The translations under genes were made by a program, and so were the position numbers. From NCBI RefSeq assembly GCF_900115095.1, contig NZ_FOVH01000009.1, positions 310,001 to 374,000 of the forward strand: a stretch of 64,000 nucleotides of DNA, given 5' to 3'. Below, piece after piece: positions 33,818 through 42,399 of the stretch. The notes beneath the pieces were generated by a model that made no database searches, had not been told where the DNA came from, and was given only the letters and a program-made list of their open reading frames with translations. The stretch comes from Actinomadura madurae. Lineage in GTDB: Bacteria; Actinomycetota; Actinomycetes; Streptosporangiales; Streptosporangiaceae. Positions within the stretch are counted from its first letter, which is position 1. Every line of letters begins with the position of its first letter.

Positions 33818-34351
33818 GTGAGCCCCCGCCCGGCGGCCGCGTCGATCCGCGTCCGCACGCCGCGAGAGCTGCGCCGCCAGCGCCGCGGCCGCGGCCACAC
33901 CTGCTGGGACCACCTCGTCGTGGCGCCCCTGTGGCCCCTGCACGGCGCCAACCTCGGGACCCTGCTGCGCACCTGCGACGCCGTCGGCGCCTGCATGGCC
34001 GTGCCCCGGCACCCGTGGGTGCCGGAGGCCCTCGCCCGCGGCAACACCCTCCGCCGGCCCGCGTGCGTCCACTGGGTGCGCGACCCGCTCGGCTGGCTGG
34101 AGCGGCAGCGGGAGGCGGGCTCCCAGGTCGCGGGCGTGGAGCTGGCCGACGAGGCGGTGCGGCTCGCCGACCTCCCGGCGGCGCGCGCCCGGACGGTCGT
34201 GGTGCTCGGCCACGAGCAGACCGGCATCCCGCCCGAAGCACTGGACCTGCTCGACCTCGCCGTCGAGATCCCTATGGTGGGTACCGGCAGCAGCCTCAAC
34301 GTGGCGGTCGCCGGCTCGCTGGTCCTGTACAGGCTGGCGGGCCTGCTGTGA
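33818..34351 (+). CDS. SpoU/TrmH-family RNA 2'-O-methyltransferase
   Basis: SAM-dependent RNA ribose methyltransferase with the trefoil-knot SPOUT fold, 177 residues. Motif 1: ANLGTLLRTCDAVGA (Asn/Arg of the active site); motif 2: VVVLGHEQTGIPPEAL; motif 3: EIPMVGTGSSLNVAVAGSLV. Compared with typical TrmH it is short, with no N-terminal substrate-binding domain beyond about 25 residues. The RNA target (tRNA or rRNA) is not clear. The GTG start follows a weak GGAGGGCGG. Its stop is followed within 10 bp by a second CGTGACCG. Confidence 0.88.
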   Translation: MSPRPAAASIRVRTPRELRRQRRGRGHTCWDHLVVAPLWPLHGANLGTLLRTCDAVGACMAVPRHPWVPEALARGNTLRRPACVHWVRDPLGWLERQREAGSQVAGVELADEAVRLADLPAARARTVVVLGHEQTGIPPEALDLLDLAVEIPMVGTGSSLNVAVAGSLVLYRLAGLL

Positions 34352-34391
34352 CGCCCCGTGACCGCCGACCGACCGAAGGGAGCGCGAGACC

Positions 34392-35945
34392 TTGCCGGAG
34401 CCCCGGCCGCTGAACGAGCACGACCCGAGACGGCTCGGCGGCTACGCGCTGCTCGGGCGGCTCGGATCCGGCGCCCAGGGCACCGTCTACCTCGGGGAGG
34501 GCGCCGACGGGCAGCGTGTCGCGGTCAAGCTGCTGCGGGTCCAGTTCGAGGAGGACGACACCGCGCGGGCCCGGTTCGTCCGGGAGGCGGAGGTCGCCAA
34601 GCAGGTCGCCCGGTTCTGCACCGCCCAGTTCCTGGACGCCGAGGTCGCCGGGGACAGCCCGTACCTCGTCAGCGAGTACGTCCCCGGCGAGGCGCTGAAC
34701 CGCCTCGTCGCGCGGGACGGGCCGATGCGCGGCGGCGCGCTGGACCGGCTCGCCGTCAGCACCGCCAGCGCCCTCACCGCCATCCACCGCGCCGGGATCG
34801 TGCACCGCGACCTCAAGCCCCACAACGTGCTGCTCGGCCCCGACGGGCCCCGCGTGATCGACTTCGGGCTGTCGCGGGTGCTGGACGCCGCGAGCGCGGT
34901 GAGCAGCCGCGCCGTCGGCACCCCCGCGTACATGGCGCCCGAGCAGGTGTCCGGCGGAGAGATCGGCGCCGTCGCGGACGTGTTCGCGTGGGGGGCGACG
35001 ATGGTGTTCGCGGCGACCGGGCGGCCGCCGTTCGGGTCCGACTCCGTCCCGGCGGTCATGTACCGGGTGCTGCACCAGGTGCCCGACCTCGGCGGCCTGG
35101 ACGGCGAGCTGCGCGAGCTGGTCGGGGCGGCGCTGGACAAGGACCCCGCGCGGCGGCCGACGGCGGCGCAGCTGCTGCTGCGCCTCGTCGGGCACGAGGA
35201 GGCCTTCGAGCCGCCGCCGGCCGGGCCCGGCCCCACCGGGCCCCCGCCCGCACCGCCGGAGCCCCCGGCGGACGGCCCGGCAGACGGCCCGGCAGACGGC
35301 CCGGCAGAGGGCGCCCCCGAGGGCGCGGGCGACGGCGACGCGACGCTGCCGCCCGCGGCCACCGCGCCGAACCCGGACGGCGGCCGTCCCGGCGGGCGGC
35401 GCCGGCTCGGCCGGGCGCTGGCCGCCGCCGTCGCCGCGGCCGTGGTCGCGGGGGCCGCGGGGACCGCCGGGTACGTGCTGCTGGACCGGCGGGGCGGCGA
35501 GCCGTCCGGGACGGCCGGGGCCGGCGGCGGGCGGGTCACCGAGCCCACGACGGCGGGCGGGCGGTCGTCCGCGCCGCCGTCCCCGCCGTCCCGGAGCCGG
35601 ACGTCCCGGCCGCCGGGCACCACGGCACCGGGCCGCCCCGGGCAGGGTGAGGGGACGCGGCCCGGCGGCGGCGGGGGCGGCCGTCCGACGCGCACCGACG
35701 ACCCTCCGCCGAGCCCCGTCGTGCTCGGCTCCCCCGACCCCGGCAAGTACTGCGGGGACCGCGGCCGCGACGCCGAGTTCCGGTCCGGCGACTGGTACTG
35801 CGTCCCGCGCGGCGGCGACATCGGCGTCGACACCCAGATCACGATGACGCAGGTCTGCGCGGCGCAGTACCGGCCGGACGCCGAGGCGCGCCTCGGCGGG
35901 GACGCGGGGAACCCGTCGGCCTGGGACTGCTACGTCATGGAATGA
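34392..35945 (+). CDS. Transmembrane serine/threonine protein kinase
   Basis: PknB-like receptor kinase of 517 residues starting at a TTG with GGGAGCGCG upstream. The kinase domain (about 18-275) is intact: glycine loop LGSGAQGTVYLG, Lys46 in VAVKLL, HRDLKPHN (138-145), DFG (157-159), APEQ and the Arg in ARRPTAAQLL. A proline/glycine linker with ADGPADGPADGPAEG repeats follows, then one membrane helix (about 345-365) and an external part rich in Ser/Pro/Gly that ends in a compact four-cysteine module (YCGDRG, WYCVP, QVCAAQ, WDCYVME). No PASTA repeats. The ligand is unknown. It overlaps nothing and follows the SpoU gene by 40 bp. Confidence 0.92.
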   Translation: MPEPRPLNEHDPRRLGGYALLGRLGSGAQGTVYLGEGADGQRVAVKLLRVQFEEDDTARARFVREAEVAKQVARFCTAQFLDAEVAGDSPYLVSEYVPGEALNRLVARDGPMRGGALDRLAVSTASALTAIHRAGIVHRDLKPHNVLLGPDGPRVIDFGLSRVLDAASAVSSRAVGTPAYMAPEQVSGGEIGAVADVFAWGATMVFAATGRPPFGSDSVPAVMYRVLHQVPDLGGLDGELRELVGAALDKDPARRPTAAQLLLRLVGHEEAFEPPPAGPGPTGPPPAPPEPPADGPADGPADGPAEGAPEGAGDGDATLPPAATAPNPDGGRPGGRRRLGRALAAAVAAAVVAGAAGTAGYVLLDRRGGEPSGTAGAGGGRVTEPTTAGGRSSAPPSPPSRSRTSRPPGTTAPGRPGQGEGTRPGGGGGGRPTRTDDPPPSPVVLGSPDPGKYCGDRGRDAEFRSGDWYCVPRGGDIGVDTQITMTQVCAAQYRPDAEARLGGDAGNPSAWDCYVME

Positions 35946-36002
35946 GGCGCCGCCGGACCGGCTCCGGGGCCGTGCTCAGGATCGTGCCCAGGGTGCGCCG
36001 GG

Positions 36003-37232
36003 TCAGAGCGCGACGCCGAGCAGGGCGTCGGCGATGGCCCGGGCCTGGGACGGGGCGGCGGTGTCGGTGCCGGCCGAGGCGGCCCAGGCGTCGACGGCCG
36101 CCAGCGCGGCGGGGGCGTCCAGGTCGTCGGCCAGGTGGCCGCGCACCGCCGCGGCCAGGCCTTCGGCGGGCGGGCCGGACGGGCGGGCCACGGCGTCGCG
36201 CCAGCGGCGCAGGCGCGCGGACGCCTCGTCCAGGGCCCCGGGCGTCCACTCCCAGTCGGCGCGGTAGTGGTGGGCCAGCAGCGCCAGCCGGATCGCCATC
36301 GGGTCGGTGCCGGCCTCCCGCAGCCTCGACACGAACACCAGGTTGCCGCGCGACTTCGACATCTTCTCGCCGTCCAGGCCGACCATGCCGGCGTGGACGT
36401 AGGCGCGGGCGTGGGGCCGCTCCCCCGTGGCGACCTGGGCGTGGGAGGCGCCCATCTCGTGGTGCGGGAACGCCAGGTCCGAGCCGCCGCCCTCGACGTC
36501 GAACGCCATCCCGAGGTACTCGACGGAGATCGCCGAGCACTCCACGTGCCAGCCGGGGCGGCCCTCGCCGAACGGCGACTCCCAGCCCGGCTCGCCGGGG
36601 CGGCGCGCCATCCACAGCAGCGCGTCGAGGGGGTCGCGCTTGCCGGCGCGGTCCGGGTCGCCGCCGCGCTCGGCGGACAGCGGCGCCATCTCCTCCCGGG
36701 TCAGGCCGCTGACCTGCCCGAACGACGGGTCGGACGCGACCGGGAAGTACACGTCGCCGGCCACCTCGTAGGCGGCGTCCCGGCCGCGCAGCTTCTCGAT
36801 CATCTCGACGATCAGCGGGATCGCCTCGACCGCGCCGACGTACTGGTCGGGCGGCAGGATCCGCAGCGCCGTCATGTCGCCGCGGAACAGCTCGATCTCC
36901 CGGTCGGCGAGCTCCCGCCAGTCCTCGCCGGTCTCGCGGGCACGTTCCAGAAGCGGGTCGTCGACGTCGGTGGCGTTCTGGACGTAGTGGACCCGGTGGC
37001 CGAGGTCGCGCCACACGCGGTTGACGAGGTCGAACGCCAGGTAGGTGTTGGCGTGCCCGAGGTGGGTGGCGTCGTAGGGGGTGATGCCGCACACGTACAT
37101 CCGGGCGGTGGCGCCCGGGGACGTGGGACGCGCGGTCCCCGTCGCGGTGTCGTGCAGGCTCAGCGGCCGGGTCGCGGCGGGCAGTCCCGCGTCGGACAGG
37201 CTCGGGACTTCGGAGGCGGGCCACGATCGCAT
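36003..37232 (-). CDS. mshC: Cysteine--GlcN-Ins ligase MshC (mycothiol biosynthesis)
   Basis: ATP-dependent ligase that joins cysteine to 1D-myo-inosityl-2-amino-2-deoxyglucopyranoside, the third step of mycothiol synthesis. The 409-residue protein resembles cysteinyl-tRNA synthetase: zinc Cys and HIGH-like motif in MYVCGITPYDATHLGHANTY, CSAISVEYLGMAFDVEGGGS with a second zinc Cys, PHHEMGASHAQ, and the KMSKS motif EKMSKSRGNLVF. It lacks the anticodon-binding tail of CysRS, as expected. The mshC-SCO1664-DUF3090-mutase order is conserved in Streptomyces; here the two permease genes and the NRDE gene are inserted after mshC's 5' side. Confidence 0.94.
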   Translation of the reverse strand: MRSWPASEVPSLSDAGLPAATRPLSLHDTATGTARPTSPGATARMYVCGITPYDATHLGHANTYLAFDLVNRVWRDLGHRVHYVQNATDVDDPLLERARETGEDWRELADREIELFRGDMTALRILPPDQYVGAVEAIPLIVEMIEKLRGRDAAYEVAGDVYFPVASDPSFGQVSGLTREEMAPLSAERGGDPDRAGKRDPLDALLWMARRPGEPGWESPFGEGRPGWHVECSAISVEYLGMAFDVEGGGSDLAFPHHEMGASHAQVATGERPHARAYVHAGMVGLDGEKMSKSRGNLVFVSRLREAGTDPMAIRLALLAHHYRADWEWTPGALDEASARLRRWRDAVARPSGPPAEGLAAAVRGHLADDLDAPAALAAVDAWAASAGTDTAAPSQARAIADALLGVAL

Positions 37233-37316
37233 ACCGAAAGCTTATCCATGCGCACTTAGCGGCAGGAATCCGAGATCACCCCATCTGACCGGGGGGCACC
37301 GCCGCCGGGGTGGCCC

Positions 37317-38261
37317 TCAGCGCAGCCGCACGCGCGGGTCCAGGACCGAGTAGCCGATGTCGACGACCAGGTTCGCCGCCACCACGAACAGCGTCACAAG
37401 CAGCGTCACCCCGATGATCACCGGGGTGTCGCCGAGCGCGATGGACTGCTGGACGAGCTGCCCCACGCCCTGCAGCCCGAACACCTTCTCGGTGACGATC
37501 GTGGAGCCGATCAGCGCGCCGAGGTCGATGCCGAGCTGGGTGACGACCGGGGTCAGCGCCGCCCTCAGCCCGTGCCTCCACACGACGCGGCGCCGCGGCA
37601 GCCCCTTCGCCCACGCCGTCCGCACATAGTCCTCGCTCAGCGCCTCCAGCATCGCGCCGCGGGTGAGGCGCGTGTAGGCGGCGAGCATGAGGAACGCCAG
37701 CGCGATCCACGGCAGGACCATCCGCCGCAGGAAGTGCTCCTGCAGGGGCGGCCCCGCCTCGAAGAGGTGGACGCCGTGCTCGCCGGGCCTGGTCGCGCAC
37801 AGGTGGAGCAGCGCGAGCGCCATCACGAACGGCGGGGTGGACAGGCCGATCAGCGTGACCACGGTCGAGGCGCGGTCCCACAGGCTCCGCGCCCGGGTGG
37901 CGCTGAGCACCCCGAGCGTGACGCCGCCGGCGAACCACAGGACCCCGGCGCCGGCCACCAGCAGCAGCGTCGTCGGGAGCCGGGCGCCGATCAGGGCGGT
38001 GACCGGCGTCCCGTTGACGTAGGAGTCGCCGAGGTCGCCGCTCAGCAGCCGCCCGGTGAACCGCCAGTACTGGACGAGGACGGGCCGGTCCAGGCCGAGG
38101 TTCGCGCGGATCTGCCGCAGCGTGTCGGCGGTGGCGCGGGGCCCGCCGATGACGCGCTCCACCGGCACCGGCGAGACGTGCAGGAACACGAACACCAGCG
38201 TGGACACCAGCCACAGCACCACGGCCGCGTACAGCAGCCGGCGGACGGCGAAGCGCGCCAC
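37317..38261 (-). CDS. Dipeptide/oligopeptide ABC transporter permease (DppB type)
   Basis: Six-helix permease, 314 residues: start MARFAVRRLLYAAVVLWLVS, external loop RQIRANLGLDRPVLVQYWRF, EAA loop DYVRTAWAKGLPRRRVVWRH, end VVDIGYSVLDPRVRLR. It is the second gene of a two-permease unit, 6 bp after its DppC-type partner. No substrate-binding protein or ATPase gene adjoins, so it may borrow the OppD/OppF encoded 11 kb away or another ATPase. 84 bp separate it from mshC. Confidence 0.9.
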   Translation of the reverse strand: MARFAVRRLLYAAVVLWLVSTLVFVFLHVSPVPVERVIGGPRATADTLRQIRANLGLDRPVLVQYWRFTGRLLSGDLGDSYVNGTPVTALIGARLPTTLLLVAGAGVLWFAGGVTLGVLSATRARSLWDRASTVVTLIGLSTPPFVMALALLHLCATRPGEHGVHLFEAGPPLQEHFLRRMVLPWIALAFLMLAAYTRLTRGAMLEALSEDYVRTAWAKGLPRRRVVWRHGLRAALTPVVTQLGIDLGALIGSTIVTEKVFGLQGVGQLVQQSIALGDTPVIIGVTLLVTLFVVAANLVVDIGYSVLDPRVRLR

Positions 38262-38267
38262 GGGCGC

Positions 38268-39257
38268 TCACCCGCCCCCGGCTGACCGGTCGCCGCGCGG
38301 GTCCAGGGCGTCGCGGACGCCGTCGCCGAGCAGGTTGAACGACAGCGTGGTGAGCAGCAGCAGCACACCGGGGACGGCGAGCAGCCACCAGGCGGAGCGG
38401 TACACGTCGCCGCCCTCCCCGAGCATCGACCCCCAGCTCGGCATCGGCGGCCGCACCCCGGCGCCGAGGAACGACAGCGTCGCCTCGAACACGATCGACG
38501 CCGGGATCAGCAGCGAGGTCAGCACGGTGATCTGCGCCACCAGGTTCGGCAGCAGATCGCCGACGACGATCCGGGTGCGGGACGCGCCGAGCGCGCGGGC
38601 CGCCTCGACGAACTCGGCGCGGGTGAGGGCGAGCACCCGGCCGCGGATGATCCGGCCGAACGAGGCGAAGGAGAAGAACGCGATCACCGCGACGGTCATC
38701 GTCAGGCTCGCGGCGGCCGAGCCGATCTGGAACGTGGTGGACAGCGTGATCGCGACCAGCAGGTACGGCAGCGCGAGCGTCATGTCCATCAGCCGGGCGA
38801 GGACGGCGTCCACGGCGCCGCCGGCGAACCCGGCGAGGGTCCCTGCGGCGGTCCCGGCGACGGCCGCGAGCAGGGCCGCGAGCACGCCGACGGCCAGGGA
38901 GATCCGGGCGCCGTACGCGGCCCGGACGAGGACGTCGCGGCCGAGCTGGTCGGCGCCGAGCGGGAACGCGGCGCAGGGCCCGCGGGGCCGCCCGCCGGCG
39001 TCCAGGCCCGTCTCGGGGAACGTCGCGTGGTAGGGGTGGCCGGTCAGGTGCGCCCACAGCGGCGCCAGCGCGGCGAACGCCACGATCAGCGTGAGGACGC
39101 CGAGGGCCGCGACCGCGGCGCGGTCGCGGCGGAACCGGCCTAGCGCGAGCTGGAACGGGCTGCGGCCGGGCACCGGGGCGGCGGGGCCGGCCGGCGGCTC
39201 CGGGGCCGGGGCGGCGGGCCGGTCGCGCACCGGTGCCGGGCGTGCCGCTGCTGCCAT
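38268..39257 (-). CDS. Dipeptide/oligopeptide ABC transporter permease (DppC type)
   Basis: Partner permease of 329 residues. The first 35 residues are proline/alanine-rich, then FQLALGRFRRDRAAVAALGV begins helix 1. External loop FPLGADQLGRDVLVRAAYGA, EAA loop EFVEAARALGASRTRIVVGD and end NLLGDGVRDALDPRGD are family-typical. It precedes the DppB-type gene, an order reversed compared with most dpp operons. Promoter elements are not evident in the 133-bp gap to the NRDE gene. Confidence 0.9.
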   Translation of the reverse strand: MAAAARPAPVRDRPAAPAPEPPAGPAAPVPGRSPFQLALGRFRRDRAAVAALGVLTLIVAFAALAPLWAHLTGHPYHATFPETGLDAGGRPRGPCAAFPLGADQLGRDVLVRAAYGARISLAVGVLAALLAAVAGTAAGTLAGFAGGAVDAVLARLMDMTLALPYLLVAITLSTTFQIGSAAASLTMTVAVIAFFSFASFGRIIRGRVLALTRAEFVEAARALGASRTRIVVGDLLPNLVAQITVLTSLLIPASIVFEATLSFLGAGVRPPMPSWGSMLGEGGDVYRSAWWLLAVPGVLLLLTTLSFNLLGDGVRDALDPRGDRSAGGG

Positions 39258-39390
39258 CCGCCCTCCCGTGCGCCGGTGACCGGTCTCCGCGGGCGGCCGG
39301 CGCCCCGGCGAAGATCGCGTCGAGTAGCCAACCTAGCACCGAGAGTCATGCTCCGCAGCCACACTTGTCAGACCGGGCGTCACCCGTCCC

Positions 39391-40155
39391 TCACCGCACG
39401 CGCGTCCAGGCCTCCCCGTCGCCGGGCGCGGCGCTGAAGTCGTACCGGACGCCGTCGCGGCGGATCGCGACGAGGCTGACCGAGGTGGTGCCCCAGACGC
39501 GGCCGTCGCCCAGGTCGAGCAGGGGGAGCAGGGACCGGTGGTCGGCGCGGGGCAGCCCGTCGCCGTTCACCAGCGGCAGCCAGGCGCCCCACGCCCGCTC
39601 CGGCGGGTCGTCCGGGCCCGGCTCGGGGCGCGGCGCGGCGGCCAGGCGCGGCCGGAAGTGGGCGAGCCGCGCCTCCATGTAGGCGTCCTCGGTGTCGCCC
39701 TCCGGCTGGTCCAGGCCCTCCAGCCCGCTGTTGACGATCAGGTGCAGGCCGGGGCCTAGGTCGCGGGCGGTGAGGGCCTCCCCGTCCCAGCTCCACAGCC
39801 GCACCCGGTCGGGTTCGGCGACGGCGAGGTGGAAGGGGTCGAAGGCGGCGAGGTCGGGGCGGCCGAGCTTGCCGTCGGCGGCGACCCGCAGCGGCAGCTC
39901 CCCGCGCGACGCGCGGCCGGCCTCGGGCGCCATCCGGCCGCGGCCGTTCAGCACCACCGCGGCCCGCGGCGCGTCCGGGTCCACCGCGAGCCAGGTGCCG
40001 CCCGCGCGGCGGTCGCGACCGCCGACGAGGCCGGGCCGCTCGGGCCAGTGCCGGCCGGGCGGGTCCCAGTCGCGGGCGAGGAACTCGTCCCGCACGCCGA
40101 CGAGGAGGACCGGGACCGGGGAGGACGGGTCGACACTGATGATCGCCGTGCACAT
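39391..40155 (-). CDS. NRDE (TANGO2-like) family protein
   Basis: A 254-residue protein with an N-terminal cysteine at position 2 (MCTAIISVDPSSPVPVLLVG), the VRDEF of the NRDE motif, GGTWLAVDPDAPRAAVVLNG and the NSGLEGLDQPEGDTEDAYME block. The exposed Cys2 is typical of Ntn-hydrolase-like folds and may be the nucleophile after Met removal. Eukaryotic TANGO2 affects Golgi and haem/lipid handling; the bacterial role is unknown. It lies between the permease pair and SCO1664 on the same strand. Confidence 0.85.
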   Translation of the reverse strand: MCTAIISVDPSSPVPVLLVGVRDEFLARDWDPPGRHWPERPGLVGGRDRRAGGTWLAVDPDAPRAAVVLNGRGRMAPEAGRASRGELPLRVAADGKLGRPDLAAFDPFHLAVAEPDRVRLWSWDGEALTARDLGPGLHLIVNSGLEGLDQPEGDTEDAYMEARLAHFRPRLAAAPRPEPGPDDPPERAWGAWLPLVNGDGLPRADHRSLLPLLDLGDGRVWGTTSVSLVAIRRDGVRYDFSAAPGDGEAWTRVR

Positions 40156-40216
40156 GCCCCCAATTGGAGCATTCCGCTCTTTCCGCCCGCCCGGCGGGGC
40201 GCGCGTTACGGCCCCG

Positions 40217-40250
40217 GGGTCACAGCGGCGACCCCCGGGTCACAGCGGCG
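40217..40250. repeat. Direct repeat copying the stop region of the SCO1664-family gene
   Basis: GGGTCACAGCGGCG occurs at 40217-40230 and 40237-40250 (period 20). The second copy contains the true stop codon (minus-strand TGA at 40242-40240); the first adds TGA in another frame just beyond. Confidence 0.55.
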
Positions 40251-41031
40251 GCCACGGGATGGCGGGCCAGTCCTCCGGCGGGTAGGGGTGGATGCGGTGC
40301 TTGAGCATCAGCTCGACGCGCCTGCGGGTCGCGTCGACCTCGTCCGCGGTGAGCAACTCGGCCAGCCGCGCGCCGAGGGCGCCGCCCCGCAGCCCCGCGT
40401 CGACCCGGCCGAGCACCTCCAGGGCCTCGGGGGTGAGGGGCTTGCCGCGCCACTGCCACAGGACCGTGCGGAGCTTGTAGTCGGTGGAGAAGCAGACGCC
40501 GTGGTCGCAGCCGTACACGTGGCCGTCGCCGGGCGGCAGCAGGTGCCCGATCTTGCGGTCGGCGTTGTTGACGACGGCGTCGAAGACGGCCATCCGCCGG
40601 ATCGCCTCGTCGTCGGAGCGCGACAGCGCGACGAGGTCGACGTCGGGGTCGGGCTCCACCCACAGCTGCACCATGCCGGGCCCGTAGGGGCCGTCGCGGT
40701 GCACGGTGGGCGGGACGGTGCCCCAGCCCATCGCCTTGGAGACCTCGTAGGCGGCGACCTCCCGCTCGGCGAGGGTGCCGTCGGGGAAGTCCCACAGCGG
40801 GCGCTCCCCCGCGACCGGCTTGTAGACGCAGTTGGCCGACAGCCCGTCGTGCTCGATCGAGCAGTAGAGGGTGGCGTTGGAGGCCTGGACGAGCCGGCCC
40901 TCCACGGCCAGGCGCCCGGCCGACAGCAGCCGCTCGGCCGCGGCGGCGTCGCGCGGCGAGACCGGGCGGCCGCCCCCGCCCCGCCCGGCGACGTCGCCGG
41001 CGGGGGCACGGTCCCGGGAGGACTGCGTCAT
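40240..41031 (-). CDS. SCO1664 family protein (PI3/4-kinase-like fold)
   Basis: A conserved actinobacterial protein of 263 residues resembling a phosphatidylinositol 3/4-kinase or HipA-like catalytic fold. Key blocks: CSIEHDGLSANCVYKPVAGE with a candidate ATP lysine (VYKP), DFPDGTLAEREVAAYEVSK with the glutamate, and the catalytic-like VFDAVVNNADRKIGHLLPPG and YGCDHGVCFSTDYKLRTVLW (D.N, D.G). The trio with DUF3090 and the phosphoglycerate mutase-like gene is conserved next to mshC in Streptomyces. Substrate unknown. About 20 N-terminal residues are low complexity. Confidence 0.88.
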   Translation of the reverse strand: MTQSSRDRAPAGDVAGRGGGGRPVSPRDAAAAERLLSAGRLAVEGRLVQASNATLYCSIEHDGLSANCVYKPVAGERPLWDFPDGTLAEREVAAYEVSKAMGWGTVPPTVHRDGPYGPGMVQLWVEPDPDVDLVALSRSDDEAIRRMAVFDAVVNNADRKIGHLLPPGDGHVYGCDHGVCFSTDYKLRTVLWQWRGKPLTPEALEVLGRVDAGLRGGALGARLAELLTADEVDATRRRVELMLKHRIHPYPPEDWPAIPWPPL

Positions 41032-41073
41032 GCGCTCATTCTCCCGGCCGCGACGTGCATGATCCAGTACATC

Positions 41074-41622
41074 TCAGCCGAGGTATCCGTTCTGCCGGGG
41101 GCACACGTGCCCCTCGGTGTCGAGGGGCAGGCCGCACAGCGGGCACGGGGGGCGTCCCGCCGCGACGACCTTCAGCGCGCGCTCGGCGAACGCGCGGGCC
41201 TGCGCCGGGCTGATCCGGACCCGCAGCACCGCGATGGCGGGGTCGTCCTCGCCGACGTCGGGCTCCGCCTCGGACTCGGTGACCTCCTGCGCCTCGATCA
41301 CGACCTGCTCGTCCTCGGGGTCCCAGGCCAGCGCCATCGTGCCGACCTTGAACTCCTCCTCGACGGGCTGGTCGAGGGGGCCGTCGTCCTGGAGCTCGGA
41401 CGGGGCGACGGCCGGGACCGCGCCCTCGCCGCCGCTGCGCCGCAGCACCTCGTCCAGCAGCTCCTCGAGCCGCTCGGCCAACAGCGTCACCTGGAACTTC
41501 TCCAGGCCGACGCTGGTGACGCGGCGGCCGGAGCGGGCCTGCAGGTAGAAGGCACGGTCGCCGGGCCGCCCGACGGCGCCCGCGACGAAACGCTCCGGCG
41601 GGTCGTAGGAGATGACGGGCAT
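41074..41622 (-). CDS. DUF3090 family protein
   Basis: A 182-residue conserved actinobacterial protein that begins MPVISYDPPERFVAGAVGRP and has the blocks RAFYLQARSGRRVTSVGLEK, FQVTLLAERLEELLDEVL and FKVGTMALAWDPEDEQVVIE. It ends in a likely zinc knuckle, CPLCGLPLDTEGHVCPRQN, with three Cys and a His. It lies 10 bp after the mutase gene and 42 bp before SCO1664, so all three are one transcription unit. Function unknown. Confidence 0.9.
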   Translation of the reverse strand: MPVISYDPPERFVAGAVGRPGDRAFYLQARSGRRVTSVGLEKFQVTLLAERLEELLDEVLRRSGGEGAVPAVAPSELQDDGPLDQPVEEEFKVGTMALAWDPEDEQVVIEAQEVTESEAEPDVGEDDPAIAVLRVRISPAQARAFAERALKVVAAGRPPCPLCGLPLDTEGHVCPRQNGYLG

Positions 41623-41632
41623 GACACCGACC

Positions 41633-42355
41633 CTACGCGCCGCCGCCGACGACCGCGTCCCCCGGACCGGGTCCGTCGCCGCCGGAGCCCTCGGCCGGCG
41701 GTTCGGGAACCAGCCCGGCGACATCGCCGCCGGTGTCGTTGACGCGGACCGCGAACGGGCGCGTCTCGGTGTAGCGGATGACGGTGAGGGACGCGGGGTC
41801 GGCCTGGATGCGCTGGAACTGGTCCAGGTGCAGGCCGAGGGCGTCGGCGACGACCGACTTGATGATGTCGCCGTGGCTGCACACGGCGTAGAGGGCGTCC
41901 GGGCCGTGCTCGGCGGCGATCCGCCCGTTCCAGTCGCGGACGGCGGCGACGGCGCGGTGCTGCGCGTCCGCCAGGGACTCCCCGGCCTCGCCGGGGAACC
42001 GCGCGGCGCTCGGGTGGGCCTGGACGACCCGCCACAGCGGCTCCTCCGCCAGCTCCTTGAGGGGGCGGCCCGTCCAGTCGCCGTAGCGGACCTCGCCGAA
42101 CCGCTCGTCGGTCTCCACCTTCCCGGCCGGGCCCGCGCGCCCGGCCGCGATCGCCTCGGCCGTCTCGGCGCAGCGCTCGAGGGGGCTGGACACGACGGCG
42201 GCGAGCGGGAGGGACGCCAGGCGGGCGGCGAGCGCGGCGACCTGCGCCCGGCCGCGCTCGTCCAGGCGCACGCCGGGCGTCCAGCCGGCCAGCACCGGGC
42301 CGGTCATCGCGGTCAGGCCGTGCCGGACCAGGAGAAGCGTCGTCACACCGGCCAC
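41633..42355 (-). CDS. Histidine phosphatase superfamily protein (MSMEG_4193 type)
   Basis: Phosphoglycerate-mutase-like phosphatase, 240 residues. The catalytic RHG is in TTLLLVRHGLTAMTG; VVSSPLERCAETAEAI supplies the second arginine, ERFGEVRYGDWTG the acid glutamate region, and YAVCSHGDIIKSVVAD the second histidine. All four key residues are present, so it should be active as a phosphatase or mutase; the substrate is not known. First gene of the conserved three-gene unit and divergent from corA with a 44-bp gap. Confidence 0.9.
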   Translation of the reverse strand: MAGVTTLLLVRHGLTAMTGPVLAGWTPGVRLDERGRAQVAALAARLASLPLAAVVSSPLERCAETAEAIAAGRAGPAGKVETDERFGEVRYGDWTGRPLKELAEEPLWRVVQAHPSAARFPGEAGESLADAQHRAVAAVRDWNGRIAAEHGPDALYAVCSHGDIIKSVVADALGLHLDQFQRIQADPASLTVIRYTETRPFAVRVNDTGGDVAGLVPEPPAEGSGGDGPGPGDAVVGGGA

Positions 42356-42399
42356 TCTAGGAGATCACCGCGGTCCGTTCGCGTCCCGGATGCGGGAGA

